From assembly GCA_963700105.1 (NCBI GenBank), contig CAVOWL010000004.1:1178001-1242000 (forward strand): a DNA stretch of 64,000 nt, read 5' to 3'. Positions 1-8,707 of the stretch are shown here, piece by piece; within the stretch, counting starts at the first letter, position 1, and each line of letters opens with the position of its first letter. The notes beneath the pieces are model-generated. The model ran no database searches. It saw only the letters and a program-made list of their open reading frames with translations, and had not been told where the DNA came from. The stretch is from CAVUWL01 sp963700105. Lineage in GTDB: Bacteria; Actinomycetota; Thermoleophilia; Solirubrobacterales; 70-9. Made by a program: the position numbers and the translations under genes.

Positions 1-78
1 GCCGAGCAACTGCTCATACCACGGTCGGGCCGCTTGCAAATCTCGAACGCGCAACCCCGCGAAGAGATGCGGCAACAT
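1..78 (-). CDS. VOC/glyoxalase-family protein, N-terminal fragment (runs off window)
   Basis: Only the first 26 codons are in the window. They read MLPHLFAGLRVRDLQAARPW and then YEQLLG, the beta-alpha opening of VOC (vicinal oxygen chelate) proteins, in which the conserved V-x-D-x-x-x-A-x-x-WYxxLLG element begins the first beta-alpha unit. The ATG at 78 is the first plausible start, but no strong ribosome binding site precedes it. The substrate cannot be told from this piece. Three more VOC genes lie in the next 6.5 kb. Confidence 0.6.
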   Translation of the reverse strand, partial: MLPHLFAGLRVRDLQAARPWYEQLLG

Positions 79-615
79 CGTCGCAATTCTAGGGTCACGT
101 GAGGGTCGGCACAGTTTCGGGGCCACTCAAAATGCGATAGCGCAGCTGAACGACGTCGCTGCCGACCCGGGTCCAGCAACTGAACCACCCCTCCGGACGC
201 CAGCGGTCATGGAGTGTTTGCCTGCCCCGACGAGGACCGATGCGAGAATAGGTGGCACTCGTCAAGGAGGCGGGCGCGGATAGCTTCGCCAGCGAGCCCG
301 GCGCCCTCGACCGTGATGTCGCGGCTCGCCGACGCCTTCATTCGGTGGGCCGCAGCTGTCAGGACGACAACCGGAAGAGTCCTACGATCCCGAGCGACCC
401 TTCTGGATCGAGGGGATCGCGTTGGATCTCACTACCTGCCGAAAGGTCTACCGATCCCGGCTCGGGATACCCGGTCCGAACAGGCCGACTGATAGAAGCG
501 CAGCGCGGATCGGGCTGGGGCACGGCTGCCAGGTGCCGCCATTTGACGACTGCCGGCACCGGTATCTTCGGCTGTCTCCGCGGGGACTGCCGATGCTGCT
601 GCCCGCATACCAGAG
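79..615. other. intergenic, no gene seen
   Basis: Open frames here on both strands are short and Arg/Ser-rich and lack recognisable motifs or ribosome binding sites. I read them as high-GC noise. The stretch probably holds the promoters of the two divergent flanking genes. Confidence 0.5.
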
Positions 616-1455
616 ATGAGTCTCAAGGCTTCGCTAACGCTGCTTGCCTCGCTGATCGTGGCGAGCTCCCTCGCGATCGCTGGGTGCGGCGGCAGCTCCA
701 AAGTGCCATCTGTCAAGCCCGTCGTCAATTCGGTGGGCATGGCCCACCCGCCCGTCGGGTGTACCTATCACTTCGTCTTTGCCAATCACGGCCCCTCAAC
801 CGGCAAGATGGTGGCGCTCAGCTTCGACGACGGCCCCAGTCCCTACACCCGCGATCTGTATGAGACGCTCTTGCGCTACCGCGTGCCCGGCACCTTCTTC
901 ATGATCGGCGAACGGGTTGCAGAGCTGATGGAACTGCACGGTGCTGGGCTCTTGCGCGAAATGATCGACCACGGGATGGAGATTGGCAACCACTCTTACA
1001 ACCACCCACGCGACCTGCCCGAGGAGGGCGAAGGGTCCTCGCTGCAGCTCGAACTCGCCAACCGCGAAATCGAACGCGCCAGCGGCTTCACCCCCTGCCT
1101 GTTCCGTCCGCCCTACGGCAACATCAGCCCAGAACTGATCCAGCGCGCCAAGGTTCTCGGCCTGACTACCGTGAAGTGGGACGTCGACCCCGAAGACTGG
1201 CGCCACCCCGGGGTGAGCGTCATCCGCGAACGGGTGCTATCTGGCGTGCACCCGGGTTCAATCGTCGTGATGCACGACAATATTGAAACCGATGGCCAAA
1301 CCGTGGAAGCCCTGCCAGGCATCATCGAAGGCTTAAAGCGCCGCGGCTACCACCTCGTGACGATCACAGCTCTGCTCGGCGACAAGTTCCTGCTCCAGCG
1401 GCTCCACCACCATCACGGCCGGCTCAACGCGCCTGTGGGGCCAGGAGGCGAGTAG
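616..1455 (+). CDS. polysaccharide deacetylase (NodB domain) lipoprotein
   Basis: A 279-residue predicted carbohydrate esterase 4 protein, which would remove N-acetyl groups from a cell-wall or extracellular polysaccharide outside the membrane. Residues 1-24 form a lipoprotein signal with lipobox AIAGC (Cys24). The NodB motifs are all present: SFDDGP (Asp71/Asp72), the metal-binding HSYNH (His126, His130), RPPYG (Arg164), WDVDPEDW (188-195) and a late MHD (His220). The catalytic site therefore looks intact. The C-terminus is His-rich (LHHHHG). It stands alone. The specific substrate (peptidoglycan GlcNAc, chitin-like or other) cannot be told from sequence. Confidence 0.88.
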   Translation: MSLKASLTLLASLIVASSLAIAGCGGSSKVPSVKPVVNSVGMAHPPVGCTYHFVFANHGPSTGKMVALSFDDGPSPYTRDLYETLLRYRVPGTFFMIGERVAELMELHGAGLLREMIDHGMEIGNHSYNHPRDLPEEGEGSSLQLELANREIERASGFTPCLFRPPYGNISPELIQRAKVLGLTTVKWDVDPEDWRHPGVSVIRERVLSGVHPGSIVVMHDNIETDGQTVEALPGIIEGLKRRGYHLVTITALLGDKFLLQRLHHHHGRLNAPVGPGGE

Positions 1456-1673
1456 CCAGCCCGTTGGGCAAAGCGTTGATCTCGCGCGACCGGACCCCGG
1501 CCTTAAGGTGCCCCCCAAGCTGACGAAAGTCGAGCCATGCAACTCGGTATCGGCTCGCGCGCTGCGCTGAGCGCGGAATCGAATCTGACGCCCGCGGGGA
1601 GTGCACACGATCGCTTTCTCGCATGGAATCCTCCTATGCTCGTTGAAGGAAGTTAGAGGGAATTCACCGGGCG

Positions 1674-2132
1674 ATGGAGAGACCGCAGATGGAACCGCAC
1701 ATCGATGTGATCACGCTCGCCGTAGCCGATCTCGAGCGCTCGCTTGAGTTCTATCGCGACGGCCTCGGCCTCGATTCTGCCGAGCTGGTTGGCGCCGAGT
1801 ACCCTGGCGACGATGTCACTCCGGCGGGAGCGGCGGCGATGTTCAAGTTGCACCGTGGGTTGCTCTTATTGCTATACCCCCGGACCGAGCTGGCAAAGGA
1901 CGCCAGTGTTCGGCTCCACTCCCCACAGAGTGGCGAGTTCAGTATCGGCCACGCGGTCGCAAACAGAGAGGAAGTCGACGTCGTGCTGGCCTGCGCCGAG
2001 GCTGCTGGCGCGACCCTCACGAACCGCCCGCACGATCGCCCGTGGGGCATCTACTCCGGCTACTTCCGCGATCCCGACGGACACCTATGGGAGGTCCTGT
2101 GGAACCCTAGGCTGAAGCGCCCGGACCCGTGA
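1674..2132 (+). CDS. VOC family protein (glyoxalase/bleomycin resistance-like)
   Basis: A 152-residue single VOC protein opening with HIDVITLAVADLERSLEFYR and closing with GYFRDPDGHLWEVLWNP, the standard first and last strands of the fold. These proteins bind a divalent metal and act on or sequester small electrophiles, aromatic diols or drugs. The ATG at 1674 is used here. A second ATG at 1689 (MEPHIDV) is better spaced from a GGAGAG and may be the real start. It is monocistronic, so the ligand cannot be inferred from neighbours. Confidence 0.82.
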   Translation: MERPQMEPHIDVITLAVADLERSLEFYRDGLGLDSAELVGAEYPGDDVTPAGAAAMFKLHRGLLLLLYPRTELAKDASVRLHSPQSGEFSIGHAVANREEVDVVLACAEAAGATLTNRPHDRPWGIYSGYFRDPDGHLWEVLWNPRLKRPDP

Positions 2133-2368
2133 CGAACACCCAAGGCGAGGTGCGGAGGCCCCCGTCCCAAGCGCCGGTGCGGCTGCTTCCCCCGACGATT
2201 GCCGCCTGGGAGACTGGGGAGAAAGCGTTCTCGGTGGTTATGGTCAAACGGTCGGGACTCCACTCACGCCGCGATGAGGGCCTCGACTTGCGCCGACACA
2301 GTAAAAGTCTTAGGTCAGCCCTCACTCGACCGACCGCCCGGACGGGGTGTCGGTGAGGCCCCCCGGCC

Positions 2369-2776
2369 CTAGGCAGCGGGTGGCTGGTCGATACGCACCA
2401 GATTGCCGGACGGGTCACGCACCGCGCAGTCTCGCGTACCCCACGGCTGCTCGGTTGGCTCCTGCACGATCTCGACTCCCGAGGCATGCAGTTTGTCGAA
2501 GGTTGCGTCGAGATCGTCGGTGTGAAAGTGGACACCGTTCAGGGCGCCCTTGGCGACGAGGGCGGCAAGCGTGTCGGTGTCGGCGGGGCTGCCGTTCAAG
2601 TAATTCGTGAGGACGATCGCAACGTCGGGCTGGGATGCCGCGCCGACGGTGATCCAGCGGAAGTCCCCACGGGCGACATCGTTTCGCAGCTCAAGATCCA
2701 GCTCGTCACGGTAGAAGGCCAGCGCAAGGTCGGGGTCATGAACAAGGACGAAGCATTTTGAAAGGGTCAGATTCAT
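2369..2776 (-). CDS. VOC family protein, downstream of AraC regulator
   Basis: A 135-residue VOC-fold protein. It starts KCFVLVHDPDLALAFYRDEL, has a central GVHFHTDDLDATFDKL strand-helix, and ends CAVRDPSGNLVRID. The E-Q-PWGTR segment before the last strand is common in VOC proteins of this size. It begins 10 bases after the stop of the AraC-type gene at 2787-3227, so the two are almost certainly co-transcribed. Short AraC plus VOC pairs are common in actinobacteria, where the regulator controls its own partner. The small-molecule target is unknown. Confidence 0.85.
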   Translation of the reverse strand: MNLTLSKCFVLVHDPDLALAFYRDELDLELRNDVARGDFRWITVGAASQPDVAIVLTNYLNGSPADTDTLAALVAKGALNGVHFHTDDLDATFDKLHASGVEIVQEPTEQPWGTRDCAVRDPSGNLVRIDQPPAA

Positions 2777-2786
2777 GCCCGCAAGG

Positions 2787-3227
2787 CTAGGGGGTCAGCG
2801 CACTGCGCGTTTCTCCGATCCTGCGCGTCCTGCGGTTCGGGCGTGTGATCTCCCTAGCGACGCAGCCCGGCAGGCTCGCAAGCTCGCTGTGGTCGCGAGT
2901 TCGGTAGGCAGTCGGCGTCTCGCCTACCAGCCGGGTAAAGCGGGCGCTGAATGAGCCAAGCGATGAACACCCAACCGCCATGCAGACCTCGGTGACTGAG
3001 AGGTCGCCGCGGCGCAGCAGCGCCTTGGCCCGCTCGATTCGGCGCGTCATCAGGTAGGCGTATGGCGTCTCCCCGTAGGCCGCGCGAAACTGTCGCGAGA
3101 AGTGTGCGCTGGACATCAACGCCGCACGAGCCAGCGTGGCGACTCGGAGCGGGCGAGCGTATTCGCGGTCGATCAGATCGCGGGCGCGGCGTAGATGGGC
3201 AAGGTTTGCACGCTCCTCTGACGTCAC
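2787..3227 (-). CDS. AraC family transcriptional regulator
   Basis: A 146-residue protein that is essentially an AraC DNA-binding domain with two helix-turn-helix units. The first is VATLARAALMSSAHFSRQFR (about residues 28-47). The second holds SVTEVCMAVGCSSLGSFSAR, followed by the family signature F-x-R-x-x-G-x-x-P (FTRLVGETPTAYR). No separate ligand-binding domain is present, so its signal is unclear. It starts at a GTG and leads a two-gene unit with the VOC protein at 2369-2776. Confidence 0.87.
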   Translation of the reverse strand: MTSEERANLAHLRRARDLIDREYARPLRVATLARAALMSSAHFSRQFRAAYGETPYAYLMTRRIERAKALLRRGDLSVTEVCMAVGCSSLGSFSARFTRLVGETPTAYRTRDHSELASLPGCVAREITRPNRRTRRIGETRSALTP

Positions 3228-3639
3228 GGTTCGAGCCTAGCTTCCGAGCCCCGAGACCGGGCATCACCAGCACAAGCCATACGTCTCCCAGTCAAGGGCA
3301 GCGCAGCGCGGGCTATTGCCGCCGGCCCTCGCTGGGCACAGCTCCGCAACGTGCTCGACGGTTGCGCTCGATCCAACCCAGCTCGAAAAGGCGCGGGCCA
3401 GGGAGTAATTCCGAGGCCGATCCTGCCGGCTAGGTGGCCGTGGCAGGTGGACGCTGAGGAGAGTGCATCGAGTTGACGCGTCGGTGCCTCACGACTCTCC
3501 CTCGCGCTCAATCAGCCCCTGCCGGAGCATCGCTTCCGCAGGGCACCGGGCCCACGCTGCGCCAAGCTCTGTTAGGCGCGTAGCAGTGGGGAGCTCGGTG
3601 ACCCGATTGCCAGAGCCGCCTTGAGCTAGCTTTGCCTTT
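3228..3639. other. intergenic, no gene seen
   Basis: This is the shared upstream region of the AraC-type gene on the minus strand and the hydrolase on the plus strand. No convincing coding frame or repeat was seen. Confidence 0.5.
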
Positions 3640-4545
3640 GTGTCGTCGGGTGAGCAGAGCACATCACGCCCGCGCCAGAAGCGCATCGCGGCCAACGGGG
3701 TTGAATTCGAGATCCTCGAAGCGGGAAGTGGGCCGTTGGCTCTGTGTCTGCACGGTTTCCCCGACTCGGCACATACCTGGCGATACCTGCTGCCCAAGCT
3801 GGCCCAAGCTGGCTTTCGCGCCGTCGCCCCATTCATGCGGGGCTATGCGCCGACGGGACTGGCACCCGATGGCTGCTACCAGCTCGACGCGCTCGTGGCC
3901 GACGCAATTGCGTTGCATGAAGCACTCGACGGCGATGCTCGGGCGGTTCTGATCGGCAGCGACTGGGGAGCCGAGGCCGCCTACGGCGCGGCTGCCGCCG
4001 CTCCTGACAGGTGGAATCGGCTGGTGACAATTGGCGTCCCTCCGCTGGCACTTGATAAGCGGCTGTTCAGCGACTATGACCAGTTGAAGCGCTTCTTCTA
4101 CCTGTTCTTTATGAGGACCCAGTTTGCCGAGTCGGTTCTCTCCTTGAACGGCATGGCATTTATCGACCGCCTCTGGGAGGACTGGTGCCCGGGCTATGAA
4201 GCGCGCGAAGACCTAGGCTTCGTGAAGTTGTGTCTGGGCCAGCCGGAGAATCTCTCGGCTGCAATCGGCTATTACCGGGCAGAGGAACCCGCCCTCGAGC
4301 AGATTGGCCTTGCAAAGGAACACGCCGTCGAGCAGAGCGCATCCCGGCGCAGGGCCCCTCAGCCGACCCTATATCTGCACGGCGAACGCGACGGCTGCAT
4401 CGATGTTTCTCTGATTAGCGACGCCGAGCGCCACCTCTCGCCCGGCTCAAAGGCCGAAATCATCGAAGGCGCGGGCCACTTTCTTCAGGTCGAGCGCCCC
4501 GATCTAGCCAACGATCGGATCGTGATGTGGCTCCAATCGGGATGA
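3640..4545 (+). CDS. alpha/beta hydrolase, epoxide hydrolase-like
   Basis: A 301-residue alpha/beta-fold hydrolase starting at GTG. LCLHGFPDSAHTWR (36-48) supplies the oxyanion HGFP motif. GSDWGAE (106-112) is the nucleophile elbow with Asp108, typical of epoxide hydrolases and haloalkane dehalogenases. Asp251 (GERDG) and His280 (GAGHFLQVERP) complete a triad. FMRGYAPTG fits the epoxide hydrolase strand after the oxyanion loop. A ring-opening hydrolysis of an epoxide or similar electrophile is likely. The start is uncertain because the first 12 residues are not family-like. It appears monocistronic. Confidence 0.83.
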   Translation: MSSGEQSTSRPRQKRIAANGVEFEILEAGSGPLALCLHGFPDSAHTWRYLLPKLAQAGFRAVAPFMRGYAPTGLAPDGCYQLDALVADAIALHEALDGDARAVLIGSDWGAEAAYGAAAAAPDRWNRLVTIGVPPLALDKRLFSDYDQLKRFFYLFFMRTQFAESVLSLNGMAFIDRLWEDWCPGYEAREDLGFVKLCLGQPENLSAAIGYYRAEEPALEQIGLAKEHAVEQSASRRRAPQPTLYLHGERDGCIDVSLISDAERHLSPGSKAEIIEGAGHFLQVERPDLANDRIVMWLQSG

Positions 4546-4645
4546 GGAGGGGCGGCGCTGCCTTCGAGCCAGATCAGCGAGCTCGACCAGGGCGGGTCGC
4601 GATTGCCGCCACGAACCATTCGATTCTTAGGTGGCGAAGCGGCGG

Positions 4646-5599
4646 CTAACGCGTAGCGGCTCTGAGGCGCAGGGTCAGCGCCTTCAGATGCTCGACCAGC
4701 TCAGGCGGCTCGTGCACCTCGAAGTCGACGCCTAGCATCGCGATGCGAAGAGCCAGCCAGCGAAGGTCATCGTCGCCCGCCCTGTAACTGCAGGTCTGAG
4801 CGTCTATTGGCGCGACGCTGCCCCAGCTGGACGGGACCTGCGAAGCGATCTCCTCCGCAGCGGCGTGGAGAGTGACGAGCGCCTCGAATCGGTTCGGCGC
4901 GCCGATGATACTTTGCTCGACATAGGCACCCACATCTTTGGCCGGCAACCGGCGCGGCGAGAAGCGGACGCGGTTTGAGGTCGGTTTGGCGAGCCGGTCG
5001 ATGCGGAAGATTCGCCAATCACAGCGGTGGCGATCCCAGGCGACGAGGTACCAGCGGCGGCCGCGATTGACGAGCGAGTGAGGCTCGACTTCGCGACTGC
5101 TTTTCGCGCCGTCGCGGCTTCGGTAACCGAATCGAAGGCACTCCGAGTCGCGGCAGGCTGCGGCGATAACCGTCAGATACTGGGGGTCGACGGTTGGGCC
5201 TCCGGCTGGCAGCGTGAACGTCGCCGAGCTCAGTGCTGAAATGCGGCGGCGCAGGTGCGCCGGCAAGATCTGCTCGAGCTTGACGAGAGCTCGTACGGCA
5301 GTTTCCTCCACGCCGGTCACGGAGGCCCGGGCGGCGGTGCGGAGACCGACGGCGATCGCGATCGCCTCTTCGTCGTCGAGCAGCAGCGGTGGCATCGCGG
5401 TTCCGGCGCGGAGGCGATAGCCACCCACAGGACCGGTGAGCGAGTCCACCGGATATCCAAGCTGGCGCAGCCGCTCGATGTCGCGCCGGATGGTCCGGGC
5501 CGAGACTTCGAGTCGTCCAGCCAGCTCGTTGCCGGCCCAATCGCGGCGCCCCTGAAGCATGGAGAGCAGCTCTAGGAGTCGGCTCGATGTCTGGCTCAT
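4646..5599 (-). CDS. WYL-domain HTH transcriptional regulator (YafY type)
   Basis: A 317-residue regulator. The N-terminal DeoR/HTH_11 helix-turn-helix (LAGRLEVSARTIRRDIERLR, about 27-46) is followed by the middle region (LLLDDEEAIAIAVGLR) and a WYL ligand-sensing domain carrying VNRGRRWYLVAWDRHRCDWR and FRIDRL. The C-terminal WCX extension ends HLKALTLRL. The ATG at 5599 (MSQTSSRLLELL) is chosen because the family normally begins here; the frame is open 17 codons further. It is divergent from the double-VOC gene at 5693, separated by 93 bases. This is a frequent pairing in which the WYL protein controls the VOC gene. Confidence 0.88.
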   Translation of the reverse strand: MSQTSSRLLELLSMLQGRRDWAGNELAGRLEVSARTIRRDIERLRQLGYPVDSLTGPVGGYRLRAGTAMPPLLLDDEEAIAIAVGLRTAARASVTGVEETAVRALVKLEQILPAHLRRRISALSSATFTLPAGGPTVDPQYLTVIAAACRDSECLRFGYRSRDGAKSSREVEPHSLVNRGRRWYLVAWDRHRCDWRIFRIDRLAKPTSNRVRFSPRRLPAKDVGAYVEQSIIGAPNRFEALVTLHAAAEEIASQVPSSWGSVAPIDAQTCSYRAGDDDLRWLALRIAMLGVDFEVHEPPELVEHLKALTLRLRAATR

Positions 5600-5692
5600 C
5601 GCTTCTTCATGGTCAAGAAGATTGAGGACAGATATTGACCTAGATTGCACCTATCGTGCGGCGCCATATCAACAACGCAAAAGGGAGCACGA

Positions 5693-6547
5693 ATGCCTGA
5701 TCGAGATGGATACCTACCGGGAGTGCCGTGTTGGATCGACACCGGCCAACCCGACCCCGAGGCGAGCGTCGCCTTCTACAGCGGACTCTTCGGATGGGAT
5801 TTCGAAGACACAATGCCGCCGGGCTCCTCGGGTAGGTACTTCATCGCCCGACTTCGCGGTGGCGAGGTAGCGGCCGTTGGATCGCAACCCGAGGCCGACT
5901 CGCCAGTCCCGGCCTGGAACACCTATATCTGGGTCGAGAACGCCGAGGAAACCGCCTCCAAGGTACTGGCTGCAGGCGGACGCGTCGTCATGGCCCCATT
6001 CGACGTCGTCAAAGCGGGTCGCATGGCCGTATTCACCGATCCCGCAGGGGCCGCTTTCCGCGTTTGGCAAGCCCACGAGCACCGGGGGGCGCGGATCGTC
6101 AACGAACCCGGCTCCTTGAACTTCAATGGCCTTAATACCCGAGATGCTGAGGGCGCGAAATCCTTTTACGGATCGGTATTCGGATGGGAGGCGCTCGCCC
6201 TTGGAGGCGGCGCCGAGATGTGGCGCCTGCCCGGCTACGGCGACTATCTCGAGCAGCGCGATCCGGAGCTCCGCGAGCGGATGGCGAAGAGCGGCGCTCC
6301 CGCCGGCTTCGAGGATGTGGTCGCGACGCTCAATCCGATCGCAGACGACCAGCCGAAAGTTTCCGCGCACTGGAGCGTGACGTTCGCGGTCAACGATGCA
6401 GACGCCACGGCGGAGCGAGCCGCGGAGCTCGGTGGGCAGGTAACCGTCGCGCCGTTCGATGCCCCCTGGGTGAGGATGACCGTCATCACCGACCCGCAGG
6501 GGGCGACGTTCATAGCCAGCAAGTTCGTCCCGGAGAATCGCGCCTAG
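5693..6547 (+). CDS. double VOC-domain protein, Rv0577/CFP32-like
   Basis: A 284-residue protein with two tandem VOC domains, about 8-130 and 140-278. It opens DGYLPGVPCWIDTGQPDPEA, and each half ends with a conserved terminal strand (FTDPAGAAFRVWQ; ITDPQGATFIASK). The layout and the AWNTYIWVENA-type strand match the mycobacterial glyoxalase-like antigen Rv0577/CFP32. The ATG at 5693 has AAGGGAG at 5681-5687. An in-frame ATG at 5645 is rejected because it lies ahead of the ribosome binding site. Divergent from the WYL regulator. Its physiological substrate is unproven for the family. Confidence 0.87.
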   Translation: MPDRDGYLPGVPCWIDTGQPDPEASVAFYSGLFGWDFEDTMPPGSSGRYFIARLRGGEVAAVGSQPEADSPVPAWNTYIWVENAEETASKVLAAGGRVVMAPFDVVKAGRMAVFTDPAGAAFRVWQAHEHRGARIVNEPGSLNFNGLNTRDAEGAKSFYGSVFGWEALALGGGAEMWRLPGYGDYLEQRDPELRERMAKSGAPAGFEDVVATLNPIADDQPKVSAHWSVTFAVNDADATAERAAELGGQVTVAPFDAPWVRMTVITDPQGATFIASKFVPENRA

Positions 6548-6663
6548 TACTCCGCTCTGCTTGTGGAGCTCAACGCCGCGTCGGCGCTGCGCTGTTTCTC
6601 CGAAGCCATGCGGCTCTTAGCCATTTGGAGGGCAATCAAGCCCGAACGCCGCTTCGCTGCAGC

Positions 6664-7401
6664 TCAATCCGGGTACTCATCCTTGCGAAAAGTGCGAGGC
6701 TCGTCGGGCTGGGGCAAGGGCGTGCGGTCGAGCAGAAAGTTGAAGTATGGAGCGACAAACGGATCGGGAGCCCTCACGGTATAGGTGTGATAGACAATTC
6801 CGTTCTGGCGCGCAAAGGCGATCCAAGCGGGGCCCTCGCGCAATCCGTCGCGCAGGTCGGCCCCGATCTGGTGGGACCACTCGACCAACCAATCGGGCGG
6901 ATTGTCGAGCATCCCCTTGATCTCGGGGCTCTGCTGCGCCTGCTCTTGGGTGAGCGCGAGCCCGAAGTCAAATGCGAATTCCGTGTTGTAGGTGGACACG
7001 TAGGGAAACTCCCAGCCCATCCGTTCCCTGTAGGCCTCAAGGCGCTCAATCGGCGCCCTCGAGAAGCAGATCAGGGTCACGTCGCGGTGGTTTAGGTGGA
7101 CCAGAGTCCCGTCGAGGCCGTCGCCGAGGCCCGTGCACCCGGGGCAGGCGCCCTTGGTGTAATCGGGGCCAAACATGATGTTGTAGGCGAGCAGCTGGGA
7201 GCGACCGTCGAAGAGCTGGGCAAGCGTCTTCTTTCCAGTCTTGGTATCGAACTCGTACTCCTTTTCGACCGGAACCCAGGGCAGCGCCAGCCGCATCTCC
7301 TTGATCTTCGCGTTTCGGTCCGCCTGCTCGGCCTCGAGCTCCGCGAGCTCGTTGCGGGCCGCCAACCATTCTTGGTGCGTTCCGATCTTGTGCTCCGCCA
7401 T
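6664..7401 (-). CDS. DUF899 family thioredoxin-like protein
   Basis: A 245-residue DUF899 protein. It begins with the family's helical EWLAARNELAELEAEQADRN, followed by the conserved LPWVPVEKEYEF strand, LAQLFDGRSQLLAYNIMFGP and then the CPGC pair (Cys86, Cys89), a thioredoxin-like redox motif. The C-terminal YHTYTVRAPDPFVAPYFNFL is also typical. The family is often annotated as thioredoxin-like, but its redox partner is not established. Monocistronic. Confidence 0.88.
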   Translation of the reverse strand: MAEHKIGTHQEWLAARNELAELEAEQADRNAKIKEMRLALPWVPVEKEYEFDTKTGKKTLAQLFDGRSQLLAYNIMFGPDYTKGACPGCTGLGDGLDGTLVHLNHRDVTLICFSRAPIERLEAYRERMGWEFPYVSTYNTEFAFDFGLALTQEQAQQSPEIKGMLDNPPDWLVEWSHQIGADLRDGLREGPAWIAFARQNGIVYHTYTVRAPDPFVAPYFNFLLDRTPLPQPDEPRTFRKDEYPD

Positions 7402-7904
7402 CTCAGCGCTCTCTTTCTTCAGGGAACTCGTTATTTAGGACCGCGGACCGCGATCAAACTCATCGCCAGTTAAAGGCCTACCGAAGGCCGCGATCTGGAT
7501 CCAATCTATGTGTAGCGGATGTCCTGCTCAGAGTGGCCGGTACCCCAACGCGGGAGGAGACTCTTCGACGGGTTCGAACCCGGTCGCGAGGGCGCTCGCT
7601 CGATTCGAGGATTTTCTGGGCCGACCAAGAGCTAGACCTTGCTAGCGAGGCGCCCCCTGATCAGCCTGCGGGCAACAAGTTCTACGGCGCGCGGCCGCGT
7701 CCGCGACGCATTCAGATTGGAACTTCCCCGATCCTAACGGTATCCCGCATCGACTGGGGTCGCGCGCGCAACGGCGTGGTTATGGTGGTCTCGCCGAGAT
7801 TGTCGGCGATGAATGAGCGCGAGGCGTTGAAGGTTATGGTCGAGCCGTGAGATGCCTCTCGCCGTTCATGGGGCCCATCCACTCCGACCACCAAGGAGCG
7901 CGGA
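7402..7904. other. intergenic, no gene seen
   Basis: A 105-codon open frame at 7533-7850 has no motif or ribosome binding site and is not called. A GGTTCGAACC element near 7573-7582 resembles a tRNA T-loop, but no cloverleaf fits around it. The AAGGAG of the cupin gene lies at about 7891. Confidence 0.5.
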
Positions 7905-8321
7905 ATGAAGATCACCAGGAACTTGCCTGAGAGCAGTGCCGGTCCCAGCGACTGGTTCACCGGCAACGTCTACATCGACACCGTGGCAACGCCGTTGGAG
8001 CCATCTCGCCTGGCTGCCGCCAGCGTCCATTTCACCCCAGGCGCCCGGACAGCCTGGCATACCCATCCCTTCGGCCAGACGATCTTCGTCACCGAGGGAA
8101 TCGGTCTCTGCCAGCGGCGCGGAGGCCCGGTCGAGACGATCCGGCCCGGAGATCGGGTCTTCTTCGAGCCCGGTGAGGACCACTGGCATGGCGCCACTCC
8201 CAACCGGTTTATGACCCATCTGGCGATGCAAGAGGTAGATGACTCTGGGAGTCCGGTGACTTGGGGGGAGCACGTGAGCGAGGCGCAGTACACCGCCCGG
8301 CCCGGCAGCGAGGGCCGATAG
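7905..8321 (+). CDS. small cupin-domain protein
   Basis: A 138-residue single cupin. Motif 1 is WHTHPFGQTIFVTEG (His52, His54, Gln58), and motif 2 is PGDRVFFEPGEDHWHG (His93/His95), so the metal ligands are present. It resembles the small cupins annotated near carboxymuconolactone decarboxylases and quercetinase-like proteins. A good ribosome binding site (AAGGAG, about 8 nt upstream) supports the ATG at 7905. The reaction is unknown. Confidence 0.83.
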   Translation: MKITRNLPESSAGPSDWFTGNVYIDTVATPLEPSRLAAASVHFTPGARTAWHTHPFGQTIFVTEGIGLCQRRGGPVETIRPGDRVFFEPGEDHWHGATPNRFMTHLAMQEVDDSGSPVTWGEHVSEAQYTARPGSEGR

Positions 8322-8678
8322 CAGACGCGGTGCCGGCTCGCTGACGGCGGCTGCGCAACGCGAAAGCGCCGCCCGCGACCTTTCGATGAAGCCGAGGGCG
8401 CGCTGGGATTTGGCTCATCTGGACGGCTCTTCTTGGAAGAGTGACCCTCAGGCCTGCGCCAGCCAACGCCGGCAGACCACCGCGCATTTCGGTAGGACAG
8501 CAGGTGCGGGCCGGGTCTCGTTTCGCATCCCGGCGTTACTTGCGAATCCCCGAAGGTGTTTGACGGCATCTCGTCGTGATTTCGGGTCTGGAGCTAAAAC
8601 GCGCCGAGGGAGGTGACCGCGATGATCTGCCTTGCGATGGGAAGTCCTCCGCCGCGAGAGGAGCAAGGCAAGCGACCT
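8322..8678. other. intergenic, no gene seen
   Basis: No convincing coding frame. An open frame continues the TetR gene upstream from 8708 to 8576, but it crosses the operator palindrome and its residues are not family-like, so it is treated as leader. Confidence 0.45.
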
Positions 8679-8700
8679 GCATACCGACCAGTCGGTATGC
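8679..8700. promoter_or_regulatory. palindromic TetR-type operator
   Basis: A perfect 10-bp inverted repeat, GCATACCGAC and GTCGGTATGC, separated by 2 bp. The ACCGAC/GTCGGT core is the classic TetR/AcrR operator style. It ends 7 bases before the GTG start of the TetR gene at 8708, so the regulator probably represses its own TetR-P450-hydrolase operon. Confidence 0.8.
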
Positions 8701-8707
8701 TTCCTAC

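Noticed and set aside
252..863. 203-codon open frame overlapping the start of the polysaccharide deacetylase
   Set aside because: Arg/Ser-rich, no ribosome binding site and no motif. The lipoprotein frame at 616 carries all NodB motifs.
7541..7610. Possible tRNA: GGTTCGAACC flanked by G/C-rich stems
   Set aside because: The T stem has a mismatch and no D arm, anticodon arm or acceptor pairing fits the 70 bases on either side.
7533..7850. 105-codon plus-strand frame
   Set aside because: No ribosome binding site or recognisable domain, and basic noise-like composition.
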